DNA of 64,000 bases from Pseudomonas frederiksbergensis (GCF_001952935.1 NZ_CP018319.1:4360001-4424000); one strand, 5' to 3'; numbered from the stretch's first letter, positions 1-9,529 are shown. Made by a program: numbers and translations. The notes: generated by a model not told the origin, from the letters alone.

Positions 1-1190
1 TTCGCCGGCCCGAACTGGACGGTGTAGCTCAGATCAATGTCACGCTCCCAGTGCTTTCCGCCTTTGCCTTGCTGAGGGACAAAGTCCTGTTCGCTCGTAT
101 CAAAAGGGAAGTAGGCCCCTCCTTGCGGCGCATGAGTGCCGTCGATATCACGTCCAGTCACATACCGTGACATGAACTTGAGTCCAGGAAAGCCCATGGA
201 TGCAAAATCTAGGTCGTAGCGGGCTTGGTAGGAGCTCTCATGGGCGCCATTGAAATCGGCGAACTTGATGGAGTTGGCCAGGTATATGGAGTCGCCCCCT
301 ACGAAATCGAAAGGTGTGTCACCATGAATTTTTTGGGCCGCCAGGGTAAAGGCTTGGCTGCCAATGTTGTGTTTGGCAGAAAGGCTATAAGCTGTTGTGC
401 TGATGGCTCCTGCGGCAGAGCGCCCGTAGTCAACCGTACGGTAGATGTTGAAATCTACAAACGTATCCCCGCGACGGGCGTACACGTTGGCGTAATACTG
501 CCTCCAAGTGTCTGTTAGCTGGGAGGCATAGAGCCTGGCACCTAGGTTCTTGTTGGACGTGAAGTCAGCTCCAACGAAGCTGATTGAGCCCACATCGGTG
601 TTAACGCCATACCCAGCAAAATCCCCTTTGGAAGAGGAGGAGTCCTGGTTTTTGAATGCTGTGAATTTGCCACCGACCAAGTGTATGCCGGCAAGCTCGT
701 CACTTTGTAAGAGCCACCCGGTTGCGTATTCAGGTTGCAGGCGTTTGTCGGAGGTGTCGAAGACTGGGCTTTCTACTTCCATCTCACCGAACTTAATAAC
801 GGTCTGTGAGAGACGAGCCTTGATCACGCCGCCGCCGTCGCTGAAGTTTCGAGCGGACTCTCCATCACTGTCGACGGGTAAAAGCCCGGTTCCTGAGTGC
901 CCCTTACCGCCATCAAGTTTTTGCCCGACAAAAGCATGCACATCCACACCAAAACCAAATGTTCCGGGCGTGAAGCCTGACTCAAACGTCGTGATGAAGC
1001 CTTGCGCCCATTCCCGCTGGTAATTTTTCGCAGCGTTCTGGGAGTGGTTATCATTGTTTAAGAAGAAATTTCGACTGAGAACGTTGAGCGTTGCGTCCTT
1101 TAGAAAGTCTGACGTTTCGGGCTCTGTCGAGTCTGCTGCCATAACCTTTCCTACACACAACAGGCAGAAGCAAAGCATCGGGCTCTTCAT
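1..1190 (-). CDS. OprD-family outer-membrane porin, C-terminus cut by window edge
   Basis: The minus strand reads open from an ATG at 1190 to the left edge, about 396 codons without a stop. The product starts with a signal peptide (MKSPMLCFCLLCVGKVMAA), followed by OprD-like features: an N-terminal strand with SRNFFLNN, the REWAQGF motif, the segment GDSIYLANSI and a C-terminal RYVTGRDIDGTH region. OprD porins are trimeric 18-strand barrels of about 420-450 residues that take up amino acids, carboxylates or peptides, so only a few tens of residues are missing. The start is supported by GGAGG six bases upstream of the ATG. The substrate cannot be read from the sequence and no neighbouring operon gene is visible. 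Family assignment is firm; substrate unknown. Confidence 0.88.
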   Translation of the reverse strand, partial: MKSPMLCFCLLCVGKVMAADSTEPETSDFLKDATLNVLSRNFFLNNDNHSQNAAKNYQREWAQGFITTFESGFTPGTFGFGVDVHAFVGQKLDGGKGHSGTGLLPVDSDGESARNFSDGGGVIKARLSQTVIKFGEMEVESPVFDTSDKRLQPEYATGWLLQSDELAGIHLVGGKFTAFKNQDSSSSKGDFAGYGVNTDVGSISFVGADFTSNKNLGARLYASQLTDTWRQYYANVYARRGDTFVDFNIYRTVDYGRSAAGAISTTAYSLSAKHNIGSQAFTLAAQKIHGDTPFDFVGGDSIYLANSIKFADFNGAHESSYQARYDLDFASMGFPGLKFMSRYVTGRDIDGTHAPQGGAYFPFDTSEQDFVPQQGKGGKHWERDIDLSYTVQFGPA

Positions 1191-1380
1191 GGTGTACCTC
1201 CGAACGTAGGTACCTAGAGTTGCTTATACGGCGGTAACACGCCTGTATGTTTGTGCCTTTTTTTGCTAACGCACGATCTCAAGATTGCACTCGGTTTTCG
1301 CGGCCGCCCTACTTGTCGAAGCGTTTCCTCACACCCATTAGTGATGCCCGGAGGCGTTGAGGCCCCCAGGCTATTCACGG

Positions 1381-2103
1381 TCACGGCATTTCCGGTAATT
1401 CTTGAGGCCGCAGGTCGAACACCAGCACTTCGGCATCTACACCATTGGTCAGGGTCAGCGCCTGTTCATCCCTGACCCGCACGCCGTCGCCTTCCTGCAA
1501 CTGCACGCCGTTGAGTTCGACGCTACCGCTAGCCACGTGGACGTAGGCGTAGCGGTTGGCGTCCAGCGCCAAAGTAGCGGTTTCCTTGCCATCGATCAGG
1601 CCGGCATAGACCCGGGCATCCTGACGCACCCGCAACGAACCGTTGGCCCCATCGGGGGATATGATCAGTTGCAGACGACCGCGTTTCTTCTGCGTGCTGA
1701 AGTGCTCTTGCTGATAACGCGGTTTGGCGCCGCTGACGTCCGGCACGATCCAGATTTGCAGGAAGTGCACCGGCCGGGTCGCCGAGTGATTGTATTCACT
1801 GTGGGCCACGCCGCTGCCGGCGCTCATCAACTGCACATCGCCGGGGCGGATCACCGAACCGGTGCCCAGGGTGTCCTTGTGTTCCAGGGCACCTTCGAGC
1901 ACATAGGAGAAAATCTCCATGTCCCGGTGCGGGTGTTGGCCGAAGCCTTTACCGGCTGCCACGCGGTCATCGTTGATCACCAGCAGGTCGGAAAAACCCT
2001 GCTCCCGCGGATTGCGGTAGTTGGCAAAGGAAAAGGTATGGAACGACTTCAACCAGCCGTGATTGGCCGCGCCGCGATCAGAGGCTTTGCGAAGGGTCAG
2101 CAT
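1381..2103 (-). CDS. Pirin family protein
   Basis: A 240-residue bicupin. The N-terminal cupin carries the pirin metal site HPHRDMEIFSYVLEGALEHKD, and a later GVAHSEYNHS segment completes the first barrel; the C-terminal half (from about residue 150) is the weaker second cupin. Bacterial pirins of the YhhW type bind iron or a similar metal and some show quercetin 2,3-dioxygenase activity. The start is placed at the MLTLRKASDRG methionine, where family members begin; an upstream in-frame extension is not conserved in type. It is divergent from the GlxA-type regulator at 2348, which may control it. The physiological substrate is not known. Confidence 0.88.
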   Translation of the reverse strand: MLTLRKASDRGAANHGWLKSFHTFSFANYRNPREQGFSDLLVINDDRVAAGKGFGQHPHRDMEIFSYVLEGALEHKDTLGTGSVIRPGDVQLMSAGSGVAHSEYNHSATRPVHFLQIWIVPDVSGAKPRYQQEHFSTQKKRGRLQLIISPDGANGSLRVRQDARVYAGLIDGKETATLALDANRYAYVHVASGSVELNGVQLQEGDGVRVRDEQALTLTNGVDAEVLVFDLRPQELPEMP

Positions 2104-2347
2104 GATGAAACTCCTGTCAGGACGTGAATTCGTCCGAGTGAGGAGAAGGTTAATGTTTGCCGGCAAGTGCAATAAGTAGATGAAAATTGAAATACTGTCT
2201 CGTTTAGGTTGACAGTTATGGGAGCAGGTTCATGTATCCTTATTGTTACACTTGGCCATAATGCCGGGCGCCAGACCACAAGGGTTTGATGTTCGGCGCA
2301 ATGAAATTAAGCCGTTCTCTTTTAGTGACCTCAGTGATTTTGAACCC

Positions 2348-3298
2348 ATGAAAACCGTGGCAATGGTGCTGTTCCCAGACTTTCTCCTGCTCGACATGGC
2401 CGGCCCCATGGAGGTGTTCTCCATTGCCAATCGTTATCTGGAACAGGGCGAGGGCTATGAGCTGTCGACTATCGGCACCGAACACGGCGCGCTGCGCGCC
2501 TCCAATGGCGTCAGAGTCCAGGCCGATCTGCATATTGATCAGGCATGCGAGGGCTATGACCTGTTGCTGGTGCCGGGCGGGCCGGGGGCCTACAACGAAA
2601 AGCATCCACCGCTGCTCGGCTGGCTTCAGGGCGCCGTCAACCGGGCGAACCGTTATGGTTCGATCTGCACCGGCGCGTTCGTGCTAGGGCACGCCGGGTT
2701 GCTGGACGGCTATCGCGTGACCACCCACTGGCACTACACCGAACGGCTGATCAAAGGCTTCCCCAAGGCCACCGTCGAGACCGATCAGATTTTTGTGCAG
2801 GACCGCAATCTCATTACCTCCGGGGGTGTCACCGCCGGCATCGACCTAGCGCTGGCGGTGGTTGCCGAGGACCACGGCAAAAAAATCGCCCAGGACGTGG
2901 CCAAGGTGTTGCTGGTGGTGATGAAGCGCCAGGGCGGGCAGGCGCAGTTCAGTCCGTTGATGGTGGCGGTGGCACCCCAGGAAACGCCGATCACCCGGGT
3001 GCAGAACCATATGCTCGAACACCTCGACGAAGCCTTCAGCATCGAACGCATGGCCAGTCTGGCCAACATGAGTGCGCGTCATTTTGCCAGGGTGTTTGCC
3101 CGGGAAGTGAACATGACGCCGATGGAGTTTCTTCAAAGCGCGCGCATCGACTGCGCCAGAAACCTGCTGGAAACCAGCGACTTGCCGCTCAAGACCGTGG
3201 CCTATAAAAGTGGCTTCGGCAGCGTGCGGCACATGCGTTTTCTGTTCAGTGAAAAGCTTGGCTTGACCCCGACCCAGTACCGCGAGCAGTTTAGCTGA
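2348..3298 (+). CDS. GlxA-family AraC-type transcriptional regulator with DJ-1/PfpI domain
   Basis: A 316-residue two-domain regulator. Residues 1-170 form a DJ-1/PfpI-like domain (MKTVAMVLFPDFLLLDMAG start, the elbow GSICTGAFVLGHAGLLDG with its cysteine), and residues 210-316 an AraC double helix-turn-helix ending in the typical GFGSVRHMRFLFSEKLGLTPTQYR signature of which the core GFGSVRHMRFLF is visible. The N-terminal domain in this family acts as a ligand sensor rather than an amidotransferase. The start was put at 2348 because the DJ-1 fold begins there; a longer in-frame reading from 2243 adds a sequence without family resemblance. It is divergent from pirin, with a 244-bp intergenic region between the two starts. 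Confidence 0.87.
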   Translation: MKTVAMVLFPDFLLLDMAGPMEVFSIANRYLEQGEGYELSTIGTEHGALRASNGVRVQADLHIDQACEGYDLLLVPGGPGAYNEKHPPLLGWLQGAVNRANRYGSICTGAFVLGHAGLLDGYRVTTHWHYTERLIKGFPKATVETDQIFVQDRNLITSGGVTAGIDLALAVVAEDHGKKIAQDVAKVLLVVMKRQGGQAQFSPLMVAVAPQETPITRVQNHMLEHLDEAFSIERMASLANMSARHFARVFAREVNMTPMEFLQSARIDCARNLLETSDLPLKTVAYKSGFGSVRHMRFLFSEKLGLTPTQYREQFS

Positions 3299-3469
3299 CG
3301 GTTGATTGTCCGTTCCGCGCACCGCGATGGCCGTAATGCTCCTTGCGTGGCAGTTGTGCCATCATCCATGCCTGCCAAGATACCCGTGAACTCTTGACGA
3401 TGGAGGTGCGGGAGCCTGGGCGAGCTCGCGCAATGGACGCCGGCCCAGGTTTTCAGCACGTGAACGTGT

Positions 3470-4966
3470 ATGAACAGCCTCAGAGATTTAAACAGCGATG
3501 CGGTGCTGCGGTTCGGCCCCTACGCGTTCCACCCGCGTCAACGGCTGATTCTGGAAGGTGATCGGCCGCTGCGCATGGGTGGGCGGGCACTGGATATCCT
3601 CCAGGTGCTGGTCGAGCGCGCCGGCAACGTGGTCAGCAAGGACGAACTGATCGCCCACGTCTGGCCGACTTCGGTGGTCGAGGAAATCAACCTGCGCGTG
3701 CACATTGCTGCCCTGCGTCGGGCCCTCGGCGATGGCCAGAACGGACAGTGCTACATCGTTAATATTCCTCAGCGCGGTTATAGCTTCATCGCCCCAGTGC
3801 AGCGCGAGTTGGAAGGGACGCTGGTTTCGATTGAGACCGTTCAGAAGCACCAGCACAACTTGCCTGCGCGGCTCACGCCAGTGACCGGCCGAGATTCGGT
3901 CGTTGGCAGTGTGGTTCGGCAGTTACCGGTTCGCCGTTTCATGACCCTGATCGGCCCCGCCGGCATTGGCAAGACCACGGTGGCCTTGCGCGTGGCCGAG
4001 CTGCTGTTGCAGCACTATCGCGATGGCGTCTGGATCGTTGATCTGGCGGCAATCGATGACCCGGCGAGGCTCGTCGATCATCTGAGTCACACCCTTGAGC
4101 TGGACGTTGGCCTGGATGCACTGGCGCAACGGCATGCATTGCTGGTGCTCGACAATTGCGAGCACCTGCTCGAACGTTGCCGATCGGTGGTGGAGGGCCT
4201 ATTGGTTTCGGCGCCACGGCTATCGATCCTGGCCACCAGCCGCGAACCGCTGCAGGTGGCGGGGGAAACGGTCCAGCGTTTGCCAGCCCTGGCGGTGCCG
4301 CCGATGTCGGCGCTGCATTGTGTTACCGAGGCCATGGGCTATTCGGCGGTGCAGTTGTTTGTCAGCCGTGCCCGTGCCCGTCAACAAGGGTTTGCTCTGC
4401 GCGAACAGGACCTCAAGGCCGTGCGTGAAATCTGTCGGCGCCTCGACGGTTTGCCCCTGGCCATCGAACTGGCAGCGGCGCAGATCGATGCGCTGGCGCT
4501 GGTGGGGCTGCAAGCGCAACTGGACAACTGTTTTCAGCTGCTGACCCAAGGCCGGCGCACAGCCGTGCCACGGCATCAGACGCTCAAGGCCGCGCTGGAC
4601 TGGAGCTATGAGCGGCTGAGCCCGCTGGAGCAAACTGTATTGCAGCGTTTGGCGGTGTTCAAAATGGCTTTCACCCTGGACGCGGCCATTAGCGTGATCA
4701 GTTGTGCCGTGCTGCGGCCGACCAGCCTGGTGGAAGTGGTGGAGCGACTGGCGGTGAAATCACTGCTGTCGGTGGAGCAGGGCAGTGGCGTGGCGCGTTA
4801 CCGCTTTCTCAACACCACCCGCGCTTACGCGCTGGAGAAGCTCGAACACAGTGGTGACTTGCGGGCCTTCGAAATGCGTTACGCCCGCTACATTAGCCGG
4901 GCACGCTGGGTTTCAGGCGGACCGCTGTCGTTGCAGCTCATCGAGCAGCTGATGGACGTTGGTTAA
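3470..4966 (+). CDS. Winged-helix/NB-ARC ATPase regulator, C-terminally truncated
   Basis: Residues 15-105 are an OmpR-type winged helix (RALDILQVLVERAGNVVSKDE, INLRVHIAALRRALGD, PQRGYSFIAP) and residues 140-400 an NTPase of the NB-ARC/STAND type with Walker A GPAGIGKTT and Walker B-like LLVLDNCEHL. It aligns along its whole recognisable length with the first half of the 931-residue protein encoded convergently at 4913-7708, but stops at 498 residues, just after the segment equivalent to about residue 485 of the partner, and so lacks the helical-repeat sensor half. Its last 54 bases are antisense to the partner's 3' end. The most likely history is loss of the C-terminal half by deletion. It may be non-functional or act as a constitutive or interfering variant. 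The ATG has no clear Shine-Dalgarno sequence. Confidence 0.75.
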   Translation: MNSLRDLNSDAVLRFGPYAFHPRQRLILEGDRPLRMGGRALDILQVLVERAGNVVSKDELIAHVWPTSVVEEINLRVHIAALRRALGDGQNGQCYIVNIPQRGYSFIAPVQRELEGTLVSIETVQKHQHNLPARLTPVTGRDSVVGSVVRQLPVRRFMTLIGPAGIGKTTVALRVAELLLQHYRDGVWIVDLAAIDDPARLVDHLSHTLELDVGLDALAQRHALLVLDNCEHLLERCRSVVEGLLVSAPRLSILATSREPLQVAGETVQRLPALAVPPMSALHCVTEAMGYSAVQLFVSRARARQQGFALREQDLKAVREICRRLDGLPLAIELAAAQIDALALVGLQAQLDNCFQLLTQGRRTAVPRHQTLKAALDWSYERLSPLEQTVLQRLAVFKMAFTLDAAISVISCAVLRPTSLVEVVERLAVKSLLSVEQGSGVARYRFLNTTRAYALEKLEHSGDLRAFEMRYARYISRARWVSGGPLSLQLIEQLMDVG

Positions 4967-7708
4967 GTCTGGCGTGGCAAAGCCTTCGGTAAACCGGTTG
5001 TAGATCGGCGCCAGCAGGTCATGGGCTTGTTGGAAGTAGCCTTGACGCTGCCAAAGCCGGGCCAGTGACGTGGCAGTGCGCAGTTCCCAGGCCAGAGCAC
5101 CCTGGGCTTTTGCCACCGCCAGCGCTTTGAGCAGAACGGTCTCGGCTACGCTCTGGCAGTTTTCTGCAAGCAGAGCATCCGCTCTGGCCCGAAGGATTTC
5201 CGCCGTGCTCCAGCCCGCCGCACCGTTTTCGGCCCGTGCCAGCAAGGCGTCATCGACGAAGCCGGTATCCAGGGTGACCATGATTTCCTTGATCAGCCCG
5301 GCGCCGGGTTGCAGGTTCGAATGTGCATCATTGCCATCGATCACCTGCGCATAGTGCCGGGCCCAGTTGTAGAACAGCAGCACCGAATGTTTTTGTGCTT
5401 GTTCGAGCAGCAGGCGCAAGAGTTCGCGGGCAGTTTGAGTGTCGCCGTTGTAGTGGGCGATCAGGCAACCGGACAGTGCCAGGGTGTAGCAGATGGACGT
5501 ACCGTGATTGATCTGGATCGCGATGTCCAGCGCCTGACGGGCGGTGCGCCAGGCTTTTTCGGGATGGCCCTGCAACCAGAGGATCCGCGCCAGAATGGTC
5601 AGGGCGGCGACGCTCTGGTCGTACTGGACGCCAAAGCCGTGGGTGAAGCGATTGATGTGTCCGCTCTGGGCCATGTGCTGAATGACCCGTTCAGCATTCT
5701 CCCGTGCCAGTTGCTGATCCCCGGCAAAGTGCAGGGCCAGCACCTGCAAACGGTGAGTACTCAGGGACACAATGGCATCGTCTTGCAAACCCAGCCGATC
5801 GAATTGCAGACTCTGTTCCAGGGCCGCTTGGTAGTTGCCGCAACTGAGATTGACCGCCATGTGCCCGGACACGGCTCTAAGCTGACCGGCCACGTCGTTG
5901 CAGCGTTCGGCCAGGGTTCTGGCGGTCACAAAGGCTTCGACGGTTTCGGCGGTGCCACCTTGGGTGTGGTAGCAGGAGCTGCCGAGGGCAAGCTTGAGGG
6001 CCATTTTCAGACGAGGGCAGGGCTCGGGCGTCGATTCGAGCAGTGCCAGGGCCTTGCGCACGTATACGCCGTGTTCCTTGAGCAGCGATAGTTCCTGCCA
6101 GAGTGGCGTCGAAGCCGCAGCCAGTCGGATCGCCAGTGACTGCGGCCCTTGAGCGTTCAAGCCCCAATCGAGGACCGAGCGAATGTCTTCCAGACTGCGG
6201 GCATAACGCTCGATCCAAATACCGCTCTGGATGTGCTCCCAGTCGTTCTGGGCCTGCTGCATCAAGGCCAGGCAGCGTTCGGCGTGGCGTGCCCGGGTGT
6301 CTGGTAGATCAGCTGCCTGGTCGAGTTTTTCCAGGGCATAGCTGCGGGTGGTGTCGAGCAGACGGTAGAACACCTCTTCGTCGCCCACCTCCACGTTCAG
6401 CAGTGACTTGGCCACCAGTTGCATGATCGAGCCAAACACCTCTCGGGGTTCGATGTGTTCGCCGACAATCACGGCGGCCGCCGATTCCAGCGTGAAACCT
6501 CCCCTGAACACACCCAGTCGCTGCAGGCAGGTCTGTTCGCAGGCACTCAGCAGCTCGAAGCTCCAGTCGAGTGTTGCGCGCAGGGTCTGATGCCGGCCCA
6601 GCGTCGTCTGACAGCCCTGGGTGAGCAGACGAAAACTGCCTTGCAGTTGCGTCAGCAATCCACTCAGGCCAAGGCTGCTCACTTGCGCCGAGGCCAGTTC
6701 GATCGCTAAAGGAATGCCGTCCAGACGGCGGCAAATCTCGATCGCCAGAGGCAGCTCGTCATCCGTCAGTTCGAAACTGTCATGGCTGGCCATCGCCCGT
6801 TCGACGAACAATTGCAGAGCCGAAAAGGTCAAGGCTTGGGTGCGGTCCAGCACGGCGATCGGCGGTGGGCAGTCCAGAGACTCAAGGCGTTGAACGAATT
6901 CGCCTTCGGCCCGCAGGCTCTCGCGGCTGGTGGCCAGAATGTGCACATCGGGCGCGCCGCGAAGGATGCTTTCGCTGAGCAACGCAATGGCGTCGATCAG
7001 GTGTTCGCAGTTATCGATGACCAGCAGCATCTGCCGCTCGCGCAGGAAGGTCGCGAGACAGCTCATCGGTTCGGCGTCATGCAAGGACTGGTCGAGCAGC
7101 GTCGCCAGGTGGGTGGTGATCATCAAAGGGTCGTTGATCGGGGCCAGGTCCAGCAGGCGAATGCCGTCCCGGTAGCGACCGATCAGTTGTTCGGCGACGC
7201 GCAGCGCCACGGTGGTCTTGCCGATACCGCCAGGGCCTACGAGGGTGATGAAACGCTGGCGTGACAGCTGTGCCACAAGGCTATCGACCAAAGCCTGGCG
7301 ACCAATCATGCGAGTCCGACGAATGGGCAGGTTATGGTCGCTCGGCCCGTGCCCCCCGCTCGCGGGACATTGCTCGACGTGTTCCAGGGAGTACGGCGCG
7401 ACAAAGCTGTAACCACGCTGGGCCACGGTGACGATGTAGCGCTGGCCGACCTGACCGTCGCCGAGGGCTTTGCGCAGCGCCGCCATGTGCACTCGCAGGT
7501 TGATGTCTTCCACCACGCTTTTGGGCCACACCCGAGCGATCAGTTGCTGCTTGCTGACCACATTCCCGGGGTGCTCCAGCAGGATCAACAGAATGTCCAT
7601 GGCGCGCCGACCCAGGCGCAGGGGCTGGTCGGCCTCCAGCACCAGACGTTGTCCGGGGTAGATCCGGTAAGGGCCGAAATGCACAGCCTGTTCGGGGGAA
7701 AGGGTCAA
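4913..7708 (-). CDS. Winged-helix/NB-ARC ATPase transcriptional regulator with C-terminal helical repeats
   Basis: A 931-residue STAND-type regulator. Residues 5-105 are an OmpR-like winged helix (MDILLILLEHPGNVVSKQQL, AQRGYSFVAP), residues 130-400 an NB-ARC ATPase with Walker A GPGGIGKTT, Walker B-like LLVIDNCEHL and sensor ILATSRESLRAEG, and residues 480-931 are helical TPR-like repeats expected to sense a ligand or partner. Such proteins switch between ADP-bound inactive and ATP-bound oligomeric states. The start is a TTG at 7708: AGGAG lies seven bases upstream and the fold begins there. It is divergent from the flavodoxin-like gene at 8041, its closest candidate target, and convergent with its truncated paralogue. 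The signal sensed is unknown. Confidence 0.83.
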   Translation of the reverse strand: MTLSPEQAVHFGPYRIYPGQRLVLEADQPLRLGRRAMDILLILLEHPGNVVSKQQLIARVWPKSVVEDINLRVHMAALRKALGDGQVGQRYIVTVAQRGYSFVAPYSLEHVEQCPASGGHGPSDHNLPIRRTRMIGRQALVDSLVAQLSRQRFITLVGPGGIGKTTVALRVAEQLIGRYRDGIRLLDLAPINDPLMITTHLATLLDQSLHDAEPMSCLATFLRERQMLLVIDNCEHLIDAIALLSESILRGAPDVHILATSRESLRAEGEFVQRLESLDCPPPIAVLDRTQALTFSALQLFVERAMASHDSFELTDDELPLAIEICRRLDGIPLAIELASAQVSSLGLSGLLTQLQGSFRLLTQGCQTTLGRHQTLRATLDWSFELLSACEQTCLQRLGVFRGGFTLESAAAVIVGEHIEPREVFGSIMQLVAKSLLNVEVGDEEVFYRLLDTTRSYALEKLDQAADLPDTRARHAERCLALMQQAQNDWEHIQSGIWIERYARSLEDIRSVLDWGLNAQGPQSLAIRLAAASTPLWQELSLLKEHGVYVRKALALLESTPEPCPRLKMALKLALGSSCYHTQGGTAETVEAFVTARTLAERCNDVAGQLRAVSGHMAVNLSCGNYQAALEQSLQFDRLGLQDDAIVSLSTHRLQVLALHFAGDQQLARENAERVIQHMAQSGHINRFTHGFGVQYDQSVAALTILARILWLQGHPEKAWRTARQALDIAIQINHGTSICYTLALSGCLIAHYNGDTQTARELLRLLLEQAQKHSVLLFYNWARHYAQVIDGNDAHSNLQPGAGLIKEIMVTLDTGFVDDALLARAENGAAGWSTAEILRARADALLAENCQSVAETVLLKALAVAKAQGALAWELRTATSLARLWQRQGYFQQAHDLLAPIYNRFTEGFATPDLTNVHQLLDELQRQRSA

Positions 7709-8040
7709 CGGGTCACTCCTGCTTGCATCCGTCTATCACGCGGTATCCGAGCATGTTCCGCAGATTTTTTCGTCAGCGCAACGCGGTGGCCGAGCGACTA
7801 TCCGGTGTGCGCATCGGCAGCAGCATTTCCGGCACCGTTCGCAGCTCCGTATTTGCTGGGCGCGGCGGTGGCAAAGGGGTGAGTCGGGTCTTTTGGCGCT
7901 CCGTTGAAAATTAACAACGTTTAACTCGTCCTGCGTCCGGTCTACGCCCAAAAATCCAATACTTCAAGTCTATCAACCGAAGGCGCCGGTCATTGTGCTT
8001 CGTACAGCAAAAAGGATGAACACTTCTGGAGGATGCCGGA
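7709..8040. other. Intergenic region between divergent regulator and flavodoxin-hydrolase operon
   Basis: No coding sequence is supported here. It must contain the promoters of both flanking genes. The 20-bp sequence at 7909-7928 recurs exactly, in inverse orientation, at 10105-10124. A clear Shine-Dalgarno (TGGAGGA) precedes the ATG at 8041. Confidence 0.6.
7909..7928 (+). promoter_or_regulatory. Candidate operator, copy 1 of a 20-bp exact repeat
   Basis: AATTAACAACGTTTAACTCG lies 112 bp upstream of the flavodoxin-like gene. Its exact reverse complement occurs at 10105-10124 between the AraC and LysR genes. The core has the form TTAA-N6-TTAA, compatible with a LysR-type site. Which regulator binds is an inference; the LysR protein at 10278 and the AraC protein at 9529 are the nearest candidates. 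Confidence 0.55.
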
Positions 8041-8616
8041 ATGAGTAACGTGGTGGTGGTCTATCACAGCGGCTACGGGCACACCCGCGTCATGGCCGAA
8101 GCTGTGGCCCAGGGCGTGGAACGGCACCTGGGCAGTACCTGCCGGCTGATTCCGGTCGGGGAAGTGGACGAGCACTGGGACTGCTTGCACCGCGCTGACG
8201 CGATCATCTTCGGCGCCCCGACCTATATGGGCAGCGCCTCGGCGCCGTTCAAAGGCTTCATGGAGGCTACTGCGTCGTTCTACCTGGCCCAGCCCTGGCG
8301 CGACAAATTGGCCGCCGGGTTCACCAACTCCGGCTGCCTGTGTGGCGACAAGCTCAACACCTTGCTGCAGATGGCGGTGTTCGCCGCTCAGCACTCGATG
8401 ATCTGGGTCGGCCTCGACCTGCTGCCGGCGCGCTCCAGCGCTGGCGTGTTCGATGGGCAATTGAATCGCCTGGGCAGTTCCCTGGGGGCCATGGCCCAGT
8501 CGAATGTCGAACAGTCCCCGGACCATGCGCCACCTCCCGAAGATCGCTACACCGCTGCGCACCTGGGCGAGCGGGTAGCGCGCCTGGCCGAACGAATGAG
8601 CCATCCATCGGTTTGA
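8041..8616 (+). CDS. Flavodoxin-like NAD(P)H-dependent oxidoreductase (WrbA/FMN-reductase type)
   Basis: A 191-residue flavodoxin-fold protein. The FMN phosphate loop is YHSGYGHTR at residues 8-16, followed by the GAPTYMGSASAPFK segment near residues 59-72 that resembles the WrbA isoalloxazine loop, and the FTNSGCLCGDK strand. Relatives transfer electrons from NAD(P)H to quinones or to FMN in the cytoplasm. The start has an excellent Shine-Dalgarno (TGGAGG). The chloroperoxidase-like hydrolase follows after 42 bp on the same strand, so the two are likely co-transcribed. An exact 20-bp sequence upstream is shared with the AraC/LysR intergenic region. The substrate is uncertain. Confidence 0.83.
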   Translation: MSNVVVVYHSGYGHTRVMAEAVAQGVERHLGSTCRLIPVGEVDEHWDCLHRADAIIFGAPTYMGSASAPFKGFMEATASFYLAQPWRDKLAAGFTNSGCLCGDKLNTLLQMAVFAAQHSMIWVGLDLLPARSSAGVFDGQLNRLGSSLGAMAQSNVEQSPDHAPPPEDRYTAAHLGERVARLAERMSHPSV

Positions 8617-8658
8617 TTCACCCAAACACCCCGACCCCTTAATTAAGGAGCAATCGCC

Positions 8659-9483
8659 ATGAGCACATTCACCACCCGCGACGGTACCGAGATTTACTAC
8701 AAGGACTGGGGCACCGGTCAGCCCATCGTCTTCAGCCACGGTTGGCCGTTGAATGCCGACAGCTGGGAATCGCAGATGATCTTCCTGGCATCCAAGGGCT
8801 ACCGGGTCATCGCCCATGACCGCCGTGGTCACGGCCGCTCCAGTCAGCCCTGGTTCGGCAATGAAATGGACACCTACGCCGACGACCTCGCGCAGTTGAT
8901 CGAGCTGCTGGATCTGCAAAACGCGGTGCTGTTCGGTTTCTCCACCGGCGGCGGCGAAGTGGCGCGCTACATCGGCCGACACGGCACCGGACGGGTCGCC
9001 AAGGCCGGACTGATTTCCGCGGTGCCGCCACTGATGCTCAAGACCGAAGCCAATCCAGGCGGCCTGCCAATGGAAGTGTTTGACGGTCTGCGTCAGGCGT
9101 CCCTGGCGGACCGTTCGCAGCTGTACAAAGACGTCGCCAGCGGGCCGTTCTTTGGTTTCAACAAGCCTGACGCCAAGCCTTCTCAGGGCATGATCGATTG
9201 GTTCTGGATGCAAGGCATGACCGCCGGTCACAAGAGTGCTTATGACTGCATCAAGGCGTTCTCCGAAACCGACTTCACACAAGACCTGAAAAAGTTCGAC
9301 GTGCCAACCCTGGTGGTGCATGGCGACGCTGACCAGATCGTACCGATCGAAGCCTCCGGCATCGCCTCGGCCAAACTGGTCAAGGGCTCGAAACTGCTCA
9401 TCTACCCCGGCGCGCCCCATGGGCTGACTGATACTCACAAGGATCAGCTCAACGCCGACCTGCTGGCGTTCATCAAGGCCTGA
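8659..9483 (+). CDS. Alpha/beta hydrolase, non-heme chloroperoxidase-like
   Basis: A 274-residue alpha/beta hydrolase with the oxyanion HGWP segment at residues 27-30, nucleophile elbow GFSTGG (serine near residue 96), acid HGDADQIVP (aspartate near 222) and histidine in APHGLTD near residue 253. This set is that of bacterial cofactor-free haloperoxidases and related esterases, which make peracids or hydrolyse esters. The length is the family norm. It starts behind AAGGAG and follows the flavodoxin-like gene by 42 bp; a strong terminator at 9502 ends the unit. The natural ester or acid substrate cannot be inferred. Confidence 0.88.
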   Translation: MSTFTTRDGTEIYYKDWGTGQPIVFSHGWPLNADSWESQMIFLASKGYRVIAHDRRGHGRSSQPWFGNEMDTYADDLAQLIELLDLQNAVLFGFSTGGGEVARYIGRHGTGRVAKAGLISAVPPLMLKTEANPGGLPMEVFDGLRQASLADRSQLYKDVASGPFFGFNKPDAKPSQGMIDWFWMQGMTAGHKSAYDCIKAFSETDFTQDLKKFDVPTLVVHGDADQIVPIEASGIASAKLVKGSKLLIYPGAPHGLTDTHKDQLNADLLAFIKA

Positions 9484-9501
9484 TTGGCGTCATCCCTGAA
9501 A

Positions 9502-9529
9502 GCCGAGCGGTCATGCCGCTCGGCGTTTT
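9502..9529 (+). terminator. Rho-independent terminator of the flavodoxin-hydrolase unit
   Basis: Nine-base-pair stem GCCGAGCGG / CCGCTCGGC with a five-base loop, followed by GTTTTC. It lies between the convergent hydrolase and AraC genes and its 3' part touches the end of the AraC gene. Confidence 0.8.

Noticed and set aside
7990..9438. Open frame of 482 codons antisense to the flavodoxin and hydrolase genes
   Set aside because: Both genes have clear motifs, starts and a terminator on the plus strand.
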